Part shown: piece after piece, positions 1 to 12,479 of the stretch
How positions within the stretch are numbered: the stretch's first letter is position 1
Layout: each line of letters opens with the position of its first letter
From: Caenorhabditis remanei
Taxonomy: Eukaryota; Nematoda; Chromadorea; Rhabditida; Rhabditidae
Reading direction: 5' to 3'
Length of the DNA: 64,000 nt
Assembly: GCF_010183535.1 (NCBI RefSeq)
Contig: NC_071333.1
Span: forward strand, 20,086,587-20,150,586
Translations under genes and position numbers: made by a program
The notes under the pieces: model-generated
What the model was told of the DNA's origin: nothing
Database searches by the model: none
Seen by the model: only the letters and a program-made list of their open reading frames with translations

Positions 1-248
1 GTTTCAGGATCGTTCAACTCAACATGTTTCATTTTCTTCCTGGTCACATTCTTGTATCAGAAACTACAAAATTTGAGTGACTCTATTCTCTCTGATCCGA
101 ATAACAACCTTCGCATCAATAACTCTTCTGACTTGATGTCACAAAAAACATCTCTGAATAGGATTTATGTCATAGAAAAAAGTGATCACACGGATTTTGA
201 GTGCATCATGCACCTAGAAACATGAAATTCCAAAATTTGCGAAATGAA

Positions 249-2140
249 GCCATATAACGCGTTCTCTGTAAGACTCGAGCAACGTGTGCCCTAGGGACAG
301 ATTTTTATACAAGCATGTATTATGGGCCTCTAGTAACCCATATTCACAATATTGGCTCCCGGCTCGCAGGTACGGTAGTACGGTAGGTGCTCAAAGGTGC
401 AAAAATGAAATTTTTGCTGTTATGTCGTAGAAAGCTGAAATTTTTACCATGTTTCATAGGTGTAAAATGAAGTATTTCCACAAAGTTTCGAAACATGGTT
501 CGAAAAATTTCTCGAGTTGTAAGATAAAATCATCAATTTTTAAAGTATTTTTGGATTAAATTGAAAAAAAAGTGCCATTTTTGAAATAACATGTCTGAGG
601 ATTTTTTTGTTTTAAATGAACCACTCAAAGTTCTTTTTAAAAAACAAGACATCGCCCTATATCATCGATTCCCAACAGTCGAAAAGTGACAAAGTTGAAA
701 ACTAAAAAAATCGAATTTTTGAATTTTTCATTTTTCTCGTCAGAAATAAATAGTCCATGTTTTTTTGAGTATTTTTTGTATTGACACTTTTTATTTTTCT
801 TCACAATATCATACTAAAAAATTACAATTTTTGAAAAAAAATTTTTTTTTGATGATTTTTTATGTGAAAATTTTTTTTTCAAAAAAGTATGAAACTGATA
901 ATTTATTGCAAAATTCTTGTTTTAAATACCAGAAACTATTGTTTTAACACCGTTTAGGTGTTTTTATAACAACTACGGATAAGAGCAACTCGAATCACAA
1001 CAAGACCGAATCAGAACTGCTCTGTGCGATTGAGAGTTCGAATATTAAAAGTGTTTCTTTATTATTTTTCTTATTCACGATGTTTCATTCTTTTCCTTAT
1101 TTATCTTTGACTTTTGTTCACTTTCTTTTTTGACGGAAGACTCGGTGCACCGATCGGTAGAGATGGAAAAAACTCGTTGACTCGGAAGAGGTCTATGATG
1201 AGAACAGCGGAGAAAATAGTGATTTCCAAAACCCTATTAATTAAACTAAACAAGACAACCAACGATATTTTTGAATTTTAAAAGCTGTCTTCAAATTTGG
1301 TTCTTTTTTTCAAATAAACGAATCAACAAATTCCAAAATTTTTTGGTGATTCGGTGTCGTTGTGATTCGAGTTGCTCTTATCCGTAGTTGTTATAAAAAC
1401 ACCTAAACGGTGTTAAAACAATAGTTTCTGGTATTTAAAACAAGAATTTTGCAATAAATTATCAGTTTTATACTTTTTTGAAAAAAAAATTTTCACATAA
1501 AAAATCATCAAAAAAAATTTTTTTTTTCAAAAATTGTAATTTTTTAGTATGATATTGTGAAGAAAAATAAAAAGTGTCAATACAAAAAATACTCAAAAAA
1601 CATGGACTATTTATTTCTGACGAGAAAAATGAAAAATTCAAAAATTCGATTTTTTTAGTTTTCAACTTTGTCACTTTTCGACTGTTGGGAATCGATGATA
1701 TAGGGCGATGTCTTGTTTTTTAAAAAGAACTTTGAGTGGTTCATTTAAAACAAAAAAATCCTCAGACATGTTATTTCAAAAATGGCACTTTTTTTTCAAT
1801 TTAATCCAAAAATACTTTAAAAATTGATGATTTTATCTTACAACTCGAGAAATTTTTTGAACCATGTTTCGAAACTTTGTGGAAATACTTCATTTTACAC
1901 CTATGAAACATGGTAAAAATTTCAGCTTTCTACGACATAACAGCAAAAATTTCATTTTTGCACCTTTGAGCACCTACCGTACTACCGTACCTGCGAGCCG
2001 GGAGCCAATATTGTGAATATGGGTTACTAGAGGCCCATAATACATGTTTGTATAAAAATGCAAGCCCTAACTTCTTTACAGACTCTAGGCCCCTATGTAC
2101 TATGGCGATGCTCGAGTCTTACAGAGAACACGTTATATCA
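249..2140. mobile_element. Palindromic foldback element (about 1.9 kb)
   Basis: Two arms, about 252-1,004 and 1,357-2,138, are near-perfect reverse complements around a loop of about 350 bases. The tips read ATATAACG-CGTTCTCTGTAAG and the mirror of this. The only long reading frames are mirror images of each other in AT-rich sequence, and I see no transposase. The opposite arm of the inverted duplication (near 18,630-18,645) runs straight through the corresponding site, so it is an empty site. The element is therefore a non-autonomous insertion or a foldback arising after the duplication. Transcription across it would give a hairpin with a stem of about 750 bp. Confidence 0.85.
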
Positions 2141-2639
2141 TAATTCCAACATGTCACAATCAATGATCAGTGTTTAGTGATTAGGTTTCAAGTAAACAGA
2201 AGTCAGATATCAGTAATGGATTTCAGTTAGATGACGTTGACAATTTCAGAATGTTGTACAGACAACAGTATAGGAAGGTGCTCATACTGGATATATTCTA
2301 GTCTCATTTCAAGAAAAAAGTCTTAGCCTTCCATATCGATCTACCAAAACTCGACTGCCAACAACAGAACACTCCATAACTGTAATAGTTCCACAACAAA
2401 TACATTTTTCGAGCTCAGTGAGAAACTGATTCAGCTTCATGATATCTTGGTACCTGATGTCACGTTACGTAGTTTCAAAGCAACCCGGAACTAAGTAATC
2501 TGCTCTAACCTATTTGTTCAGTTTTTACTTTTTAAATCACTATCAGCATTTGTAGAGCCTACGTAACAGATTTCTGTGATTTTTACTTCCTTGTTATAGT
2601 GTAGTTTCAGAGCGATTTCTGATCTTTACAATTTTCGGT

Positions 2640-2847
2640 CTTGATCTTACAAAGGGGGTGGGGCCAGATAAGAACATCATTTGTACCGGAAAATGGGTGG
2701 AGCTCCCAAATCATCATAGCGGGTCGAATTAAGGGCGGAGCAAGTTCGTTCTTTAAAAGAGCTGGGCGTGTTCACTGTTTACCACCCACAACTCAGTCAC
2801 TTGAGTCCTCTTCCGCCACCTCTTCCACCCTCTCTCCATCCTCCGAA
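2640..2847 (+). promoter_or_regulatory. Promoter region of the left secreted-protein gene
   Basis: This stretch is highly conserved between the two inverted arms: the counterpart is about 17,949-18,155, read on the minus strand. A TATA-like TTTAAAAGA lies at 2,752-2,760, about 90 bases before the start codon. The equivalent place in the right copy is a true TATAAAAG. Conservation of the proximal region with drift elsewhere in the arm suggests shared regulation; this is inference. Confidence 0.5.
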
Positions 2848-3234
2848 ATGGCAAGACTCGTCGCTGTACTCCTTCTCCTTGGACTCCTCCACCCAGTTCT
2901 CAGCATTCGCTGCTTTAGGACTGATGAGTTTCACAAAAAGATCATCGATAATCAAAAAGCCTGCACGGCCCAGTTCGACCCACAAGACGGAACGTCGTCT
3001 TTCTCTGGGCTGCAGAAACTTCCAAAGAGCTTCACCCATCAAAATGATGGATGCGTCCTCAAGGTTAGTTGATTGATAAAACGTGTTGACATCCTAATTA
3101 TTATCTATTTTCAGACCCAAAGAAGCCGCGTCGGGGAAGTCTTTGATTTGTGGGACTGCGCTTGTTTTACAGACCTCTGTAACGCTCCAATCTCATTCAA
3201 ACAATTCAAACATGCGCAGTACTCGCTGGCTTGA
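2848..3234 (+). CDS. Small secreted cysteine-rich protein, left copy
   Basis: Two exons, 2,848-3,063 and 3,115-3,234, are joined across a 51-base intron (GTTAGT...TTTCAG) and give 111 residues. Residues 1-19 are a clear signal peptide (MARLVAVLLLLGLLHP then VLS). The mature chain has six cysteines, ending in an arrangement C-x-C-x4-C-N (residues CACFTDLCN), which resembles the C-terminus of Ly-6/three-finger or nematode ET-module domains. The N-terminal cysteine spacing is not diagnostic, so I do not assign a family firmly. A polyadenylation signal AATAAA lies at 3,384-3,389. The inverted paralogue at 17,561-17,948 has the same exon lengths (216 and 120 nt). About 77 of 111 residues match by hand count, with residues 41-60 identical. 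It is probably an extracellular ligand, antimicrobial or surface-type protein, but the function is unknown. Confidence 0.85.
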
Positions 3235-4595
3235 GCTGCCAACAATGAATTGATGTCGCACCTCACTGTGTCCTTGACTTCTCAGCTCTCCGTCTCTCCA
3301 CCACCTCGTCTATACACGTAACCTCTTTAAACAATCTAACCTCTCTATTCTTTTTTCTGACATGATCAAAGTGAAAGTGAATCAATAAAAACTTGTTAAA
3401 GTAGCCCGTGTTTGGGGGTTCTTGGAATTTCAGGTACTAAAGGGGGGGAGGGAGGAAGGGACTTCAGCATCATATGAATTTCGTCTGGTCTTTCATCTTG
3501 GATTCAGTTCTCATACCGGAGTTGTCGAACAATGGCGGATCTTTTAATCTCTGCTTATGAGGATAACGAACATGCGGAGCTGCCTTCACAAACCTGATAG
3601 TCCTCCCAAAGTGGCACTCGCGTTTTCTATGATGAAAAATGAGCAAACTTTCGGAGCAAAAAAATCCACTTTTTCGGGAGTTTTGCAGTTTTTGACTATT
3701 ATCATTGTTCAAAGCAGACTCGAAACTATCAGTGTGCAAGTTTATAGAAAATTCTGAACGGGTACGGAAAGTCAATTCCCTTGTGAGGAAGAATTTGAAT
3801 TTGACTATTGCACTCAGGAAACATTTTCTACTTCTGAAGAACTCTTTACAAAAAAAACGGTCAAAATACATATTATGATCATGTTGGAATAATAACCAAC
3901 ATGCTTAATCTCACTCTACTCACGGGAAAGAGTGGATGGGATATGAAAACCGAAAATTTTCTAAAAGATTTATCTCTGGTGTTAGCTGATTGTGTCTCTA
4001 TTGGACACCATCCAAAAATCATGAACTGCTGTCTGGTGTTACCAATTTGACATTTGCAGTTTTGAAACTGAAGTAATTGGATGGCAATGATTTTTTGGTA
4101 GTAGTCATCCCATCCGCACAATTAGCCCTACCCGATCAGATAAGCTTACTAAATGCGTGGGAAATGGAATAACTTACAGTCATGCAGATCAGACTAAACG
4201 GAGTAGACTAAGAAAAACAAAGGTAGAATTAAGAAATACTAAAGATTGAACAATATACTGATATTCAAGTGGAATGCAGGTTGGAAATGTTACCACAAAC
4301 CTAATACAAAATTTTGATCATTAGTTTTTTTCTAAAAATGCAAAACAACCGGCTGTCAGGAATTAATTCAAAATGAGAGAAATATTCGTAATAGACAAGT
4401 AGCGGAAGAGTCAGTAGCTCAGCACAAGAAAAATGCGAGAACACGACGCTCTCGCCGCTTTTATATTGCATAAATGCACATGACTTGCTCTGGTCATATG
4501 TACTTTTATGGGAGGAGACTGATATTCACACTAAGTCAGCTGTCTAGACTTCTCTTCTTGATATCAATGATCAAAAGATTATCTCGGAAAATTAT
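3235..4595. other. Gene-free flank of the left arm
   Basis: This stretch holds the 3' end of the secreted-protein gene and then non-coding sequence that mirrors 16,116-17,400. Open frames at 3,470-3,871 and 3,879-4,121 (minus) have no counterpart protein in the other arm and look fortuitous. No RNA gene was recognised. Confidence 0.6.
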
Positions 4596-4781
4596 TGGCC
4601 AATAACTACCAGGATGGAGCATATTTCTTGAATACATCAATATTCTTAAATACATCAATATTGTCCTTGGCACTGGGTCCTATTCTTGATTCCGTCATCC
4701 GTTGTTGGTTGATGTTTTTTGAAAAAATAAAATTAGATGAAGAAATCAATTTTCTTGACACATTGCAAACTCAACATACTC

Positions 4782-5130
4782 TAGCCCGGGAGGATTCAAA
4801 CCCGCGTCTACTGAAGAGAACCTCAGCCCGGATAAGTATAGACTATTACAGCGCCATGCTCGATCAGTCTAACCGGAACCGACACAGATAAGAATGGTTG
4901 GGGAAGTCAATAATATAAAAAATATCCCGTTTTTGAAAGATTTAATTCAAAATTCAAAATTATCCCGTTTTTGAGAATTTCAATTATAGCTTTTTTTCAT
5001 TTCTAGCCCGGGAGGATTCAAACCCGCGTCTACTGAAGAAAACCTCAGCCCGGATAAGTATAGACTATTACAGCGCCATGCTCGATCAGTCTAACCAGAA
5101 CCGACACAGATAAGAATGGTGGGGACGTCA
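4782..5130. repeat. Short run of the tRNA-like unit (2 copies)
   Basis: Two copies of the 222-225 bp unit begin at AGCCCGGGAGG positions near 4,785 and 5,005. The second belongs to a variant class (CCAGAACC instead of CCGGAACC, and GAGAATTTC in the AT part) seen again near 9,525 and 9,971. Single isolated units lie near 6,350 and 11,323. Confidence 0.85.
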
Positions 5131-6224
5131 ATAATATACAGAGTGTCCTAATTTTAAAAACGTGACCTATTGCGAGGTAGGCATCTCTCTCCATCGGTGC
5201 ATACGTCGACCCGTCTTGATCACTGCGGGCTTCCACTCGTCCATTTGTATTTTCGTAGGCCGTGTTTACTGCAGCTTCTTGGAGATGCTGAGACGAGGTG
5301 CTGAAAGAAATAGTTTAATTTAAAGTCAATGTTATAAAGTGTTGTGGGGAACTATAAGCAAAAGAATTAATCTTAAATAGACCTCACAGCTGGCCGCATT
5401 GAGGGGAGAATGACTGAAGACTGGCCTACTAGCAGATGTGTGCGGGTGTGGCCTATTGGGTGCGTCCGGTATGATTTCCCAAGAAGATAAGGTGGCAGAC
5501 TGTATTATGTGAAGAAAAACGTACCAAACAGTATACCGAAAGAGACAATGTGTAAATTGATTGACATTATTACATCTGATAAGACATCTGCTATTTACCT
5601 GAACTACCGTAGTACTGATTTAATAATAGGGGTCAGGAAAAAGTAATTTTTCAAAGAAATGAGACAGTAATCAAACAATTCTGGGGGTCGTGGACGGTTT
5701 ACCGTCGTCTATTCGATTTCCCAGAAAGATAGTGACAGGTGGTAGTATTTGTGGCAGCGAACAACACAAAGAACACTGGCCCACATTTTGTTTTTATTGA
5801 TCTCTGCGTTTGCACCTTGTTGGCTTACGAATGTGAAGATCAAAAATCCGTTTGAATGAATTCCCAAAAATAGTGGGAAAATGAAGAAATGTCAGTAATT
5901 TCGGAAGTTTTTTCGTGTTCTGCTCAAAAAGTTCACATCAAATCACTGATGTGTGATAGTATAAAGCTGAGAAATTTAAAAGAAATTTTGGGAATCACGG
6001 GTGCACTAAAGGAAATAGGAAAAGAAGAGAAGGAGCGAATCATTAAACTGTCTTAATTACATCTCATCTTAACTACATTACCGTGATTTTGTCTAATATC
6101 GAGATGTCACGTCAGAAGAAAAAGTTATTCTAATTGTTCAAAATAACTTACCAATTCTAGAGTCTCATTCCATATGAACACTTTTTTCATGTACACGAGT
6201 AGGCTTTCATCGTTACATCAGGTG
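5130..6224 (-). other. Repeat-module body with an exon-like segment
   Basis: This is the long-form module body, repeated at 10,100-11,198 and 14,400-15,515. On the minus strand a CTTTCAG acceptor is followed by an open segment reading TSSQHLQEAAVNTAYENT and then ...GSTYAPMERDAYLA. The segment is about 45 codons long and ends near 5,175. In the short-form bodies (6,479, 11,453) the same segment is eroded. It looks like a captured exon of an unknown gene, but I can place no start or partner exon. The opposite-strand open frame seen in the short bodies (6,824-7,033 and 11,798-12,007) is probably a coincidence. Confidence 0.35.
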
Positions 6225-7504
6225 TATTGTCCTTGGCACTGAGTCCTATTCTTGATTCCGTCATCCGTGGTTGGTTGATGTTTTTTGAAAAAATAAAATT
6301 AGATGAAGAAATCAATTTTCTTGACACATTGCAAACTCGACATACTCTAGCCCGGGAGGATTCAAACCCGCGTCTACTGAAGAAAACCTCAGCCCGGATA
6401 GTATAGACTATTACAGCGCCATGCTCGATCAGTCTAACCGGAACCGACACAGATAAGAATGGTGGGGAAGTCAATAATATACAGAGTATCCTAATTTCGA
6501 AAACTTCACCTATTTTTCCTTTGCGAGGTATTCATCTCTCTCCATCGGTGCATACCTCGACCCGTCTTGATCACTGCAGGCTTCCACTCATTCATTTGTA
6601 TTTTCGTAAGCCGGGTTTACTGCAGCTTCTAGGAGATGCTGGGACGAGATGCTGAAAGAAATAGTTTAATTTAAAGTAAATGTTATAAAGTGTTGTGGGT
6701 AACTATAAGCAATAGAATGAAGCATGGAGAACTTAAATAGACCTCACAGCAGGCCGCATTGAGGGGAGAATGACTGAAGACTGGCCTACTAGCAGATGTG
6801 TGGGGGCGTGAGGGCGTGGCCTATTGGGTGCGTCCGGTATGATTTCCCAAGAAGATAAGGTGGCAGACTGTATTACCGTCGTCTATTCGATTTCTCAGAA
6901 AGATAGTGACAAATGGGAGTATTTGTGGCAGAAAACCACACTAAGAACACTGGCCGACATTTTGTATTTATTGATCTCTTTGTTTGCACCTTGTTGGCTT
7001 ACGAATGTGAAGATCAAAAATCAGTTTGAATGAATTCCCAAAAACAGTGGGAAAATGAAGAAATGTTAGTATTTTCTAAAGTTTTTCGTGTTCTGCTTAC
7101 AAAATTCACATCAAACTACTGATGTGTGATAGTATAAAGCTGAGAAATTTTGGGAATCGCAGGTGCACTAAAGGAAATAGGAAAAGAAGACAAGGAGCGA
7201 ATCATTAAACTGTCTTAATTACATCTCATCTTAACTACATTACAGTGACTTTGTCTAATATCGAGATGTCACGTCAGAAGAAAAAGTTATTCTAATTGTT
7301 CAAAATAACTTACCAATTCTAGAGTCTCATTCCATATGAACACTTTTATCATGTACCCGAGTAGGCTTTCATCGTTACATCAGGTGTATTGTCCTTGGCA
7401 CTGAGTCCTATTCTTGATTCCGTCATCCGTGGTTGGTTGATGTTTTTTGAAAAAATAAAATTAGATGAAGAAATCAATTTTTTTGACACATTGCAAACTC
7501 AACA

Positions 7505-10090
7505 TACTCTAGCCCGGGAGGATTCAAACCCGCGTCTACTGAAGAAAACCTCAGCCCGGATAGTATAGACTATTACAGCGCCATGCTCGATCAGTCTAAC
7601 CGGAACCGACACAGATAAGAATGGTTGGGGAAGTCAATAATATAAAAATTATCCCGTTTTTTGAAAGATTTAATTCAAAATTCAAAATTATCCCGTTTTT
7701 GGGAATTTCAATTATAGTTTTTTTTTTTCATTTCTAGCCCGGGAGGATTCAAACCCGCGTCTACTGAAGTAAACCTCAGCCCGGATAGTATAGACTATTA
7801 CAGCGCCATGCTCGATCAGTCTAACCGGAACCGACACAGATAAGAATGGTGGGGGAAGTCAATAATATAAAAATTATCCCGTTTTTTGAAAGATTTAATT
7901 CAAAATTCAAAATTATCCCGTTTTTGGGAATTTCAATTATAGTTTTTTTTTTCATTTCTAGCCCGGGAGGATTCAAACCCGCGTCTACTGAAGAAAACCT
8001 CAGCCCGGATAGTATAGACTATTACAGCGCCATGCTCGATCAGTCTAACCGGAACCGACACAGATAAGAATGGTTGGGGAAGTCAATAATATAAAAATTA
8101 TCCCGTTTTTTGAAAGATTTAATTCAAAATTCAAAATTATCCCGTTTTTGGGAATTTCAATTATAGTTTTTTTTTTCATTTCTAGCCCGGGAGGATTCAA
8201 ACCCGCGTCTACTGAAGTAAACCTCAGCCCGGATAGTATAGACTATTACAGCGCCATGCTCGATCAGTCTAACCGGAACCGACACAGATAAGAATGGTTG
8301 GGGAAGTCAATAATATAAAAATTATCCCGTTTTTTGAAAGATTTAATTCAAAATTCAAAATTATCCCGTTTTTGGGAATTTCAATTATAGTTTTTTTTTT
8401 CATTTCTAGCCCGGGAGGATTCAAACCCGCGTCTACTGAAGTAAACCTCAGCCCGGATAGTATAGACTATTACAGCGCCATGCTCGATCAGTCTAACCGG
8501 AACCGACACAGATAAGAATGGTTGGGGAAGTCAATAATATAAAAATTATCCCGTTTTTTGAAAGATTTAATTCAAAATTCAAAATTATCCCGTTTTTGGG
8601 AATTTCAATTATAGTTTTTTTTTTCATTTCTAGCCCGGGAGGATTCAAACCCGCGTCTACTGAAGAAAACCTCAGCCCGGATAGTATAGACTATTACAGC
8701 GCCATGCTCGATCAGTCTAACCGGAACCGACACAGATAAGAATGGTTGGGGAAGTCAATAATATAAAAATTATCCCGTTTTTTGAAAGATTTAATTCAAA
8801 ATTCAAAATTATCCCGTTTTTGGGAATTTCAATTATAGTTTTTTTTTTCATTTCTAGCCCGGGAGGATTCAAACCCGCGTCTACTGAAGTAAACCTCAGC
8901 CCGGATAGTATAGACTATTACAGCGCCATGCTCGATCAGTCTAACCGGAACCGACACAGATAAGAATGGTTGGGGAAGTCAATAATATAAAAATTATCCC
9001 GTTTTTTGAAAGATTTAATTCAAAATTCAAAATTATCCCGTTTTTGGGAATTTCAATTATAATTTTTTTTTTCATTTCTAGCCCGGGAGGATTCAAACCC
9101 GCGTCTACTGAAGAAAACCTCAGCCCGGATAGTATAGACTATTACAGCGCCATGCTCGATCAGTCTAACCGGAACCGACACAGATAAGAATGGTTGGGGA
9201 AGTCAATAATATAAAAATTATCCCGTTTTTTGAAAGATTTAATTCAAAATTCAAAATTATCCCGTTTTTGGGAATTTCAATTATAATTTTTTTTTTCATT
9301 TCTAGCCCGGGAGGATTCAAACCCGCGTCTACTGAAGTAAACCTCAGCCCGGATAGTATAGACTATTACAGCGCCATGCTCGATCAGTCTAACCGGAACC
9401 GACACAGATAAGAATGGTTGGGGAAGTCAATAATATAAAAAATATCCCGTTTTTGAAAGATTTAATTCAAAATTCAAAATTATCCCGTTTTTGAGAATTT
9501 CAATTATAGCTTTTTTTCATTTCTAGCCCGGGAGGATTCAAACCCGCGTCTACTGAAGAAAACCTCAGCCCGGATAAGTATAGACTATTACAGCGCCATG
9601 CTCGATCAGTCTAACCAGAACCGACACAGATAAGAATGGTGGGGGAAGTCAATAATATAAAAATTATCCCGTTTTTTGAAAGATTTAATTCAAAATTCAA
9701 AATTATCCCGTTTTTGGGAATTTCAATTATAATTTTTTTTTTCATTTCTAGCCCGGGAGGATTCAAACCCGCGTCTACTGAAGTAAACCTCAGCCCGGAT
9801 AGTATAGACTATTACAGCGCCATGCTCGATCAGTCTAACCGGAACCGACACAGATAAGAATGGTTGGGGAAGTCAATAATATAAAAAATATCCCGTTTTT
9901 GAAAGATTTAATTCAAAATTCAAAATTATCCCGTTTTTGAGAATTTCAATTATAGCTTTTTTTCATTTCTAGCCCGGGAGGATTCAAACCCGCGTCTACT
10001 GAAGAGATCTTCAGCCCGGATAAGTATAGACTATTACAGCGCCATGCTCGATCAGTCTAACCAGAACCGACACAGATAAGAATGGTGGGG
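7505..10090. repeat. Tandem array 1 of the 224-bp tRNA-like unit (12 copies)
   Basis: AGCCCGGG starts occur at about 7,511, 7,736, 7,960, 8,184, 8,408, 8,632, 8,856, 9,080, 9,304, 9,525, 9,750 and 9,971. The period is 221-225 bp, mostly exactly 224. Units are nearly identical and differ at diagnostic sites: GAAGAAAACC versus GAAGTAAACC, often alternating, and GAAGAGATCTTC in the last unit. Each unit has an open frame of 73 codons, but the 224-bp period is not a multiple of three and every frame stops at the unit boundary, so these are not a repeat protein. Confidence 0.95.
7958..8045 (-). repeat. tRNA-like (SINE-type) segment, representative copy
   Basis: On the minus strand each unit carries a box A-like TGATCGAGCATGG (complement of 8,030-8,042 here). 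About 60 bases on is a box B-like GGTTTGAATCC (complement of 7,969-7,979), one mismatch from the consensus GGTTCGANTCC. Between them CTGAGG-TTTT-CTTCAG can fold as a small stem like the variable arm of a class II (Leu/Ser) tRNA. The 3' side ends CTCCCGGGCTAG and is followed by an A-rich run. I cannot draw a proper acceptor stem, so this is a tRNA-derived repeat or pseudo-tRNA rather than a working tRNA. The same segment is present in all 25 units. Confidence 0.55.
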
Positions 10091-12479
10091 ACGTCAATAA
10101 TATACAGAGTGTCCTAATTTTAAAAACGTGACCTATTTTTACTTTGCGAGGTAGGCATCTCTCTCCATCGGTGCATACGTCGACCCGTCTTGATCACTGC
10201 GGGCTTCCACTCGTCCATTTGTATTTTCGTAGGCCGTGTTTACTGCAGCTTCTTGGAGATGCTGAGACGAGGTGCTAAAAGAAATAGTTTAATTTAAAGT
10301 CAATGTTATAAAGTGTTGTGGGGAACTATAAGCAAAAGAATTAATCTTAAATAGACCTCACAGCTGGCCGCATTGAGGGGAGAATGACTGAAGACTGGCC
10401 TACTAGCAGATGTGTGCGGGTGTGGCCTATTGGGTGCGTCCGGTATGATTTCCCAAGAAGATAAGGTGGCAGACTGTATTATGTGAAGAAAAACGTACCA
10501 AACAGTATACCGAAAGAGACAATGTGTAAATTGATTGACATTATTACATCTGATAAGACATCTGCTATTTACCTGAACTACCGTAGTACTGATTTAATAA
10601 TAGGGGTCAGGAAAAAGTAATTTTTCAAAGAAATGAGACAGTAATCAAACAATTCTGGGGGTCGTGGACGGTTTACCGTCGTCTATTCGATTTCCCAGAA
10701 AGATAGTGACAGGTGGTAGTATTTGTGGCAGCGAACAACACAAAGAACACTGGCCCACATTTTGTTTTTATTGATCTCTGCGTTTGCACCTTGTTGGCTT
10801 ACGAATGTGAAGATCAAAAATCCGTTTGAATGAATTCCCAAAAATAGTGGGAAAATGAAGAAATGTCAGTAATTTCGGAAGTTTTTTCGTGTTCTGCTCA
10901 AAAAGTTCACATCAAATCACTGATGTGTGATAGTATAAAGCTGAGAAATTTAAAAGAAATTTTGGGAATCACGGGTGCACTAAAGGAAATAGGAAAAGAA
11001 GAGAAGGAGCGAATCATTAAACTGTCTTAATTACATCTCATCTTAACTACATTACCGTGATTTTGTCTAATATCGAGATGTCACGTCAGAAGAAAAAGTT
11101 ATTCTAATTGTTCAAAATAACTTACCAATTCTAGAGTCTCATTCCATATGAACACTTTTTTCATGTACACGAGTAGGCTTTCATCGTTACATCAGGTGTA
11201 TTGTCCTTGGCACTGAGTCCTATTCTTGATTCCGTCATCCGTGGTTGGTTGATGTTTTTTGAAAAAATAAAATTAGATGAAGAAATCAATTTTCTTGACA
11301 CATTGCAAACTCGACATACTCTAGCCCGGGAGGATTCAAACCCGCGTCTACTGAAGAAAACCTCAGCCCGGATAGTATAGACTATTACAGCGCCATGCTC
11401 GATCAGTCTAACCGGAACCGACACAGATAAGAATGGTGGGGAAGTCAATAATATACAGAGTATCCTAATTTCGAAAACTTCACCTATTTTTCCTTTGCGA
11501 GGTATTCATCTCTCTCCATCGGTGCATACCTCGACCCGTCTTGATCACTGCAGGCTTCCACTCATTCATTTGTATTTTCGTAAGCCGGGTTTACTGCAGC
11601 TTCTGGGAGATGCTGGGACGAGGTGCTGAAAGAAATAGTTTAATTTAAAGTAAATGTTATAAAGTGTTGTGGGTAACTATAAGCAATAGAATGAAGCATG
11701 GAGAACTTAAATAGACCTCACAGCAGGCCGCATTGAGGGGAGAATGACTGAAGACTGGCCTACTAGCAGATGTGTGGGGGCGTGAGGGCGTGGCCTATTG
11801 GGTGCGTCCGGTATGATTTCCCAAGAAGATAAGGTGGCAGACTGTATTACCGTCGTCTATTCGATTTCTCAGAAAGATAGTGACAAATGGGAGTATTTGT
11901 GGCAGAAAACCACACTAAGAACACTGGCCGACATTTTGTATTTATTGATCTCTTTGTTTGCACCTTGTTGGCTTACGAATGTGAAGATCAAAAATCAGTT
12001 TGAATGAATTCCCAAAAACAGTGGGAAAATGAAGAAATGTTAGTATTTTCTAAAGTTTTTCGTGTTCTGCTTACAAAATTCACATCAAACTACTGATGTG
12101 TGATAGTATAAAGCTGAGAAATTTTGGGAATCGCAGGTGCACTAAAGGAAATAGGAAAAGAAGACAAGGAGCGAATCATTAAACTGTCTTAATTACATCT
12201 CATCTTAACTACATTACAGTGATTTTGTCTAATATCGAGATGTCACGTCAGAAGAAAAAGTTATTCTAATTGTTCAAAATAACTTACCAATTCTAGAGTC
12301 TCATTCCATATGAACACTTTTTTCATGTACACGAGTAGGCTTTCATCGTTACATCAGGTGTATTGTCCTTGGCACTGAGTCCTATTCTTGATTCCGTCAT
12401 CCGTGGTTGGTTGATGTTTTTTGAAAAAATAAAATTAGATGAAGAAATCAATTTTCTTGACACATTGCAAACTCAACAT

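Larger units (their letters stand above)
1..4595. repeat. Left arm of a large inverted duplication
   Basis: The first 240 bases are the reverse complement of about 18,650-18,888. After a 1.9-kb insert the match resumes at about 2,140 and runs to about 4,595, pairing with 16,116-18,640. Checked anchors include the promoter and exons of the secreted-protein gene, the 3' flank near 3,400-3,520, and the block at 4,380-4,560 that mirrors 16,160-16,340. The match is already under way at position 1, so the arm continues outside the window. Promoter segments look close to 90% identical by eye, while other stretches are much more diverged, so this is not a very recent copy. Confidence 0.9.

Noticed and set aside
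765..1674. Mirror-image frames containing FCIDTFYFSSQYHTKK
   Set aside because: They are the same low-complexity sequence read on both arms of a palindrome.
6824..7033. 69-codon frame with a hydrophobic stretch, identical at 11,798-12,007
   Set aside because: Identity reflects recent block duplication. The frame is broken in the long-form modules at 5,460-5,860 and 14,750-15,140.
7958..8045. Functional tRNA gene
   Set aside because: Box A and B words are present, but I cannot form an acceptor stem or a normal anticodon arm, and many identical tandem copies point to a repeat.
7846..9857. Serial 73-codon open frames starting MVGEVNNIK in the tandem array, and the minus-strand 79-codon frames at 12,571-13,925
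   Set aside because: They arise from repetition of a 223/224-bp unit with no start context or splice signals. The period breaks the frame at each unit, and the minus frames run through the tRNA-like segment.
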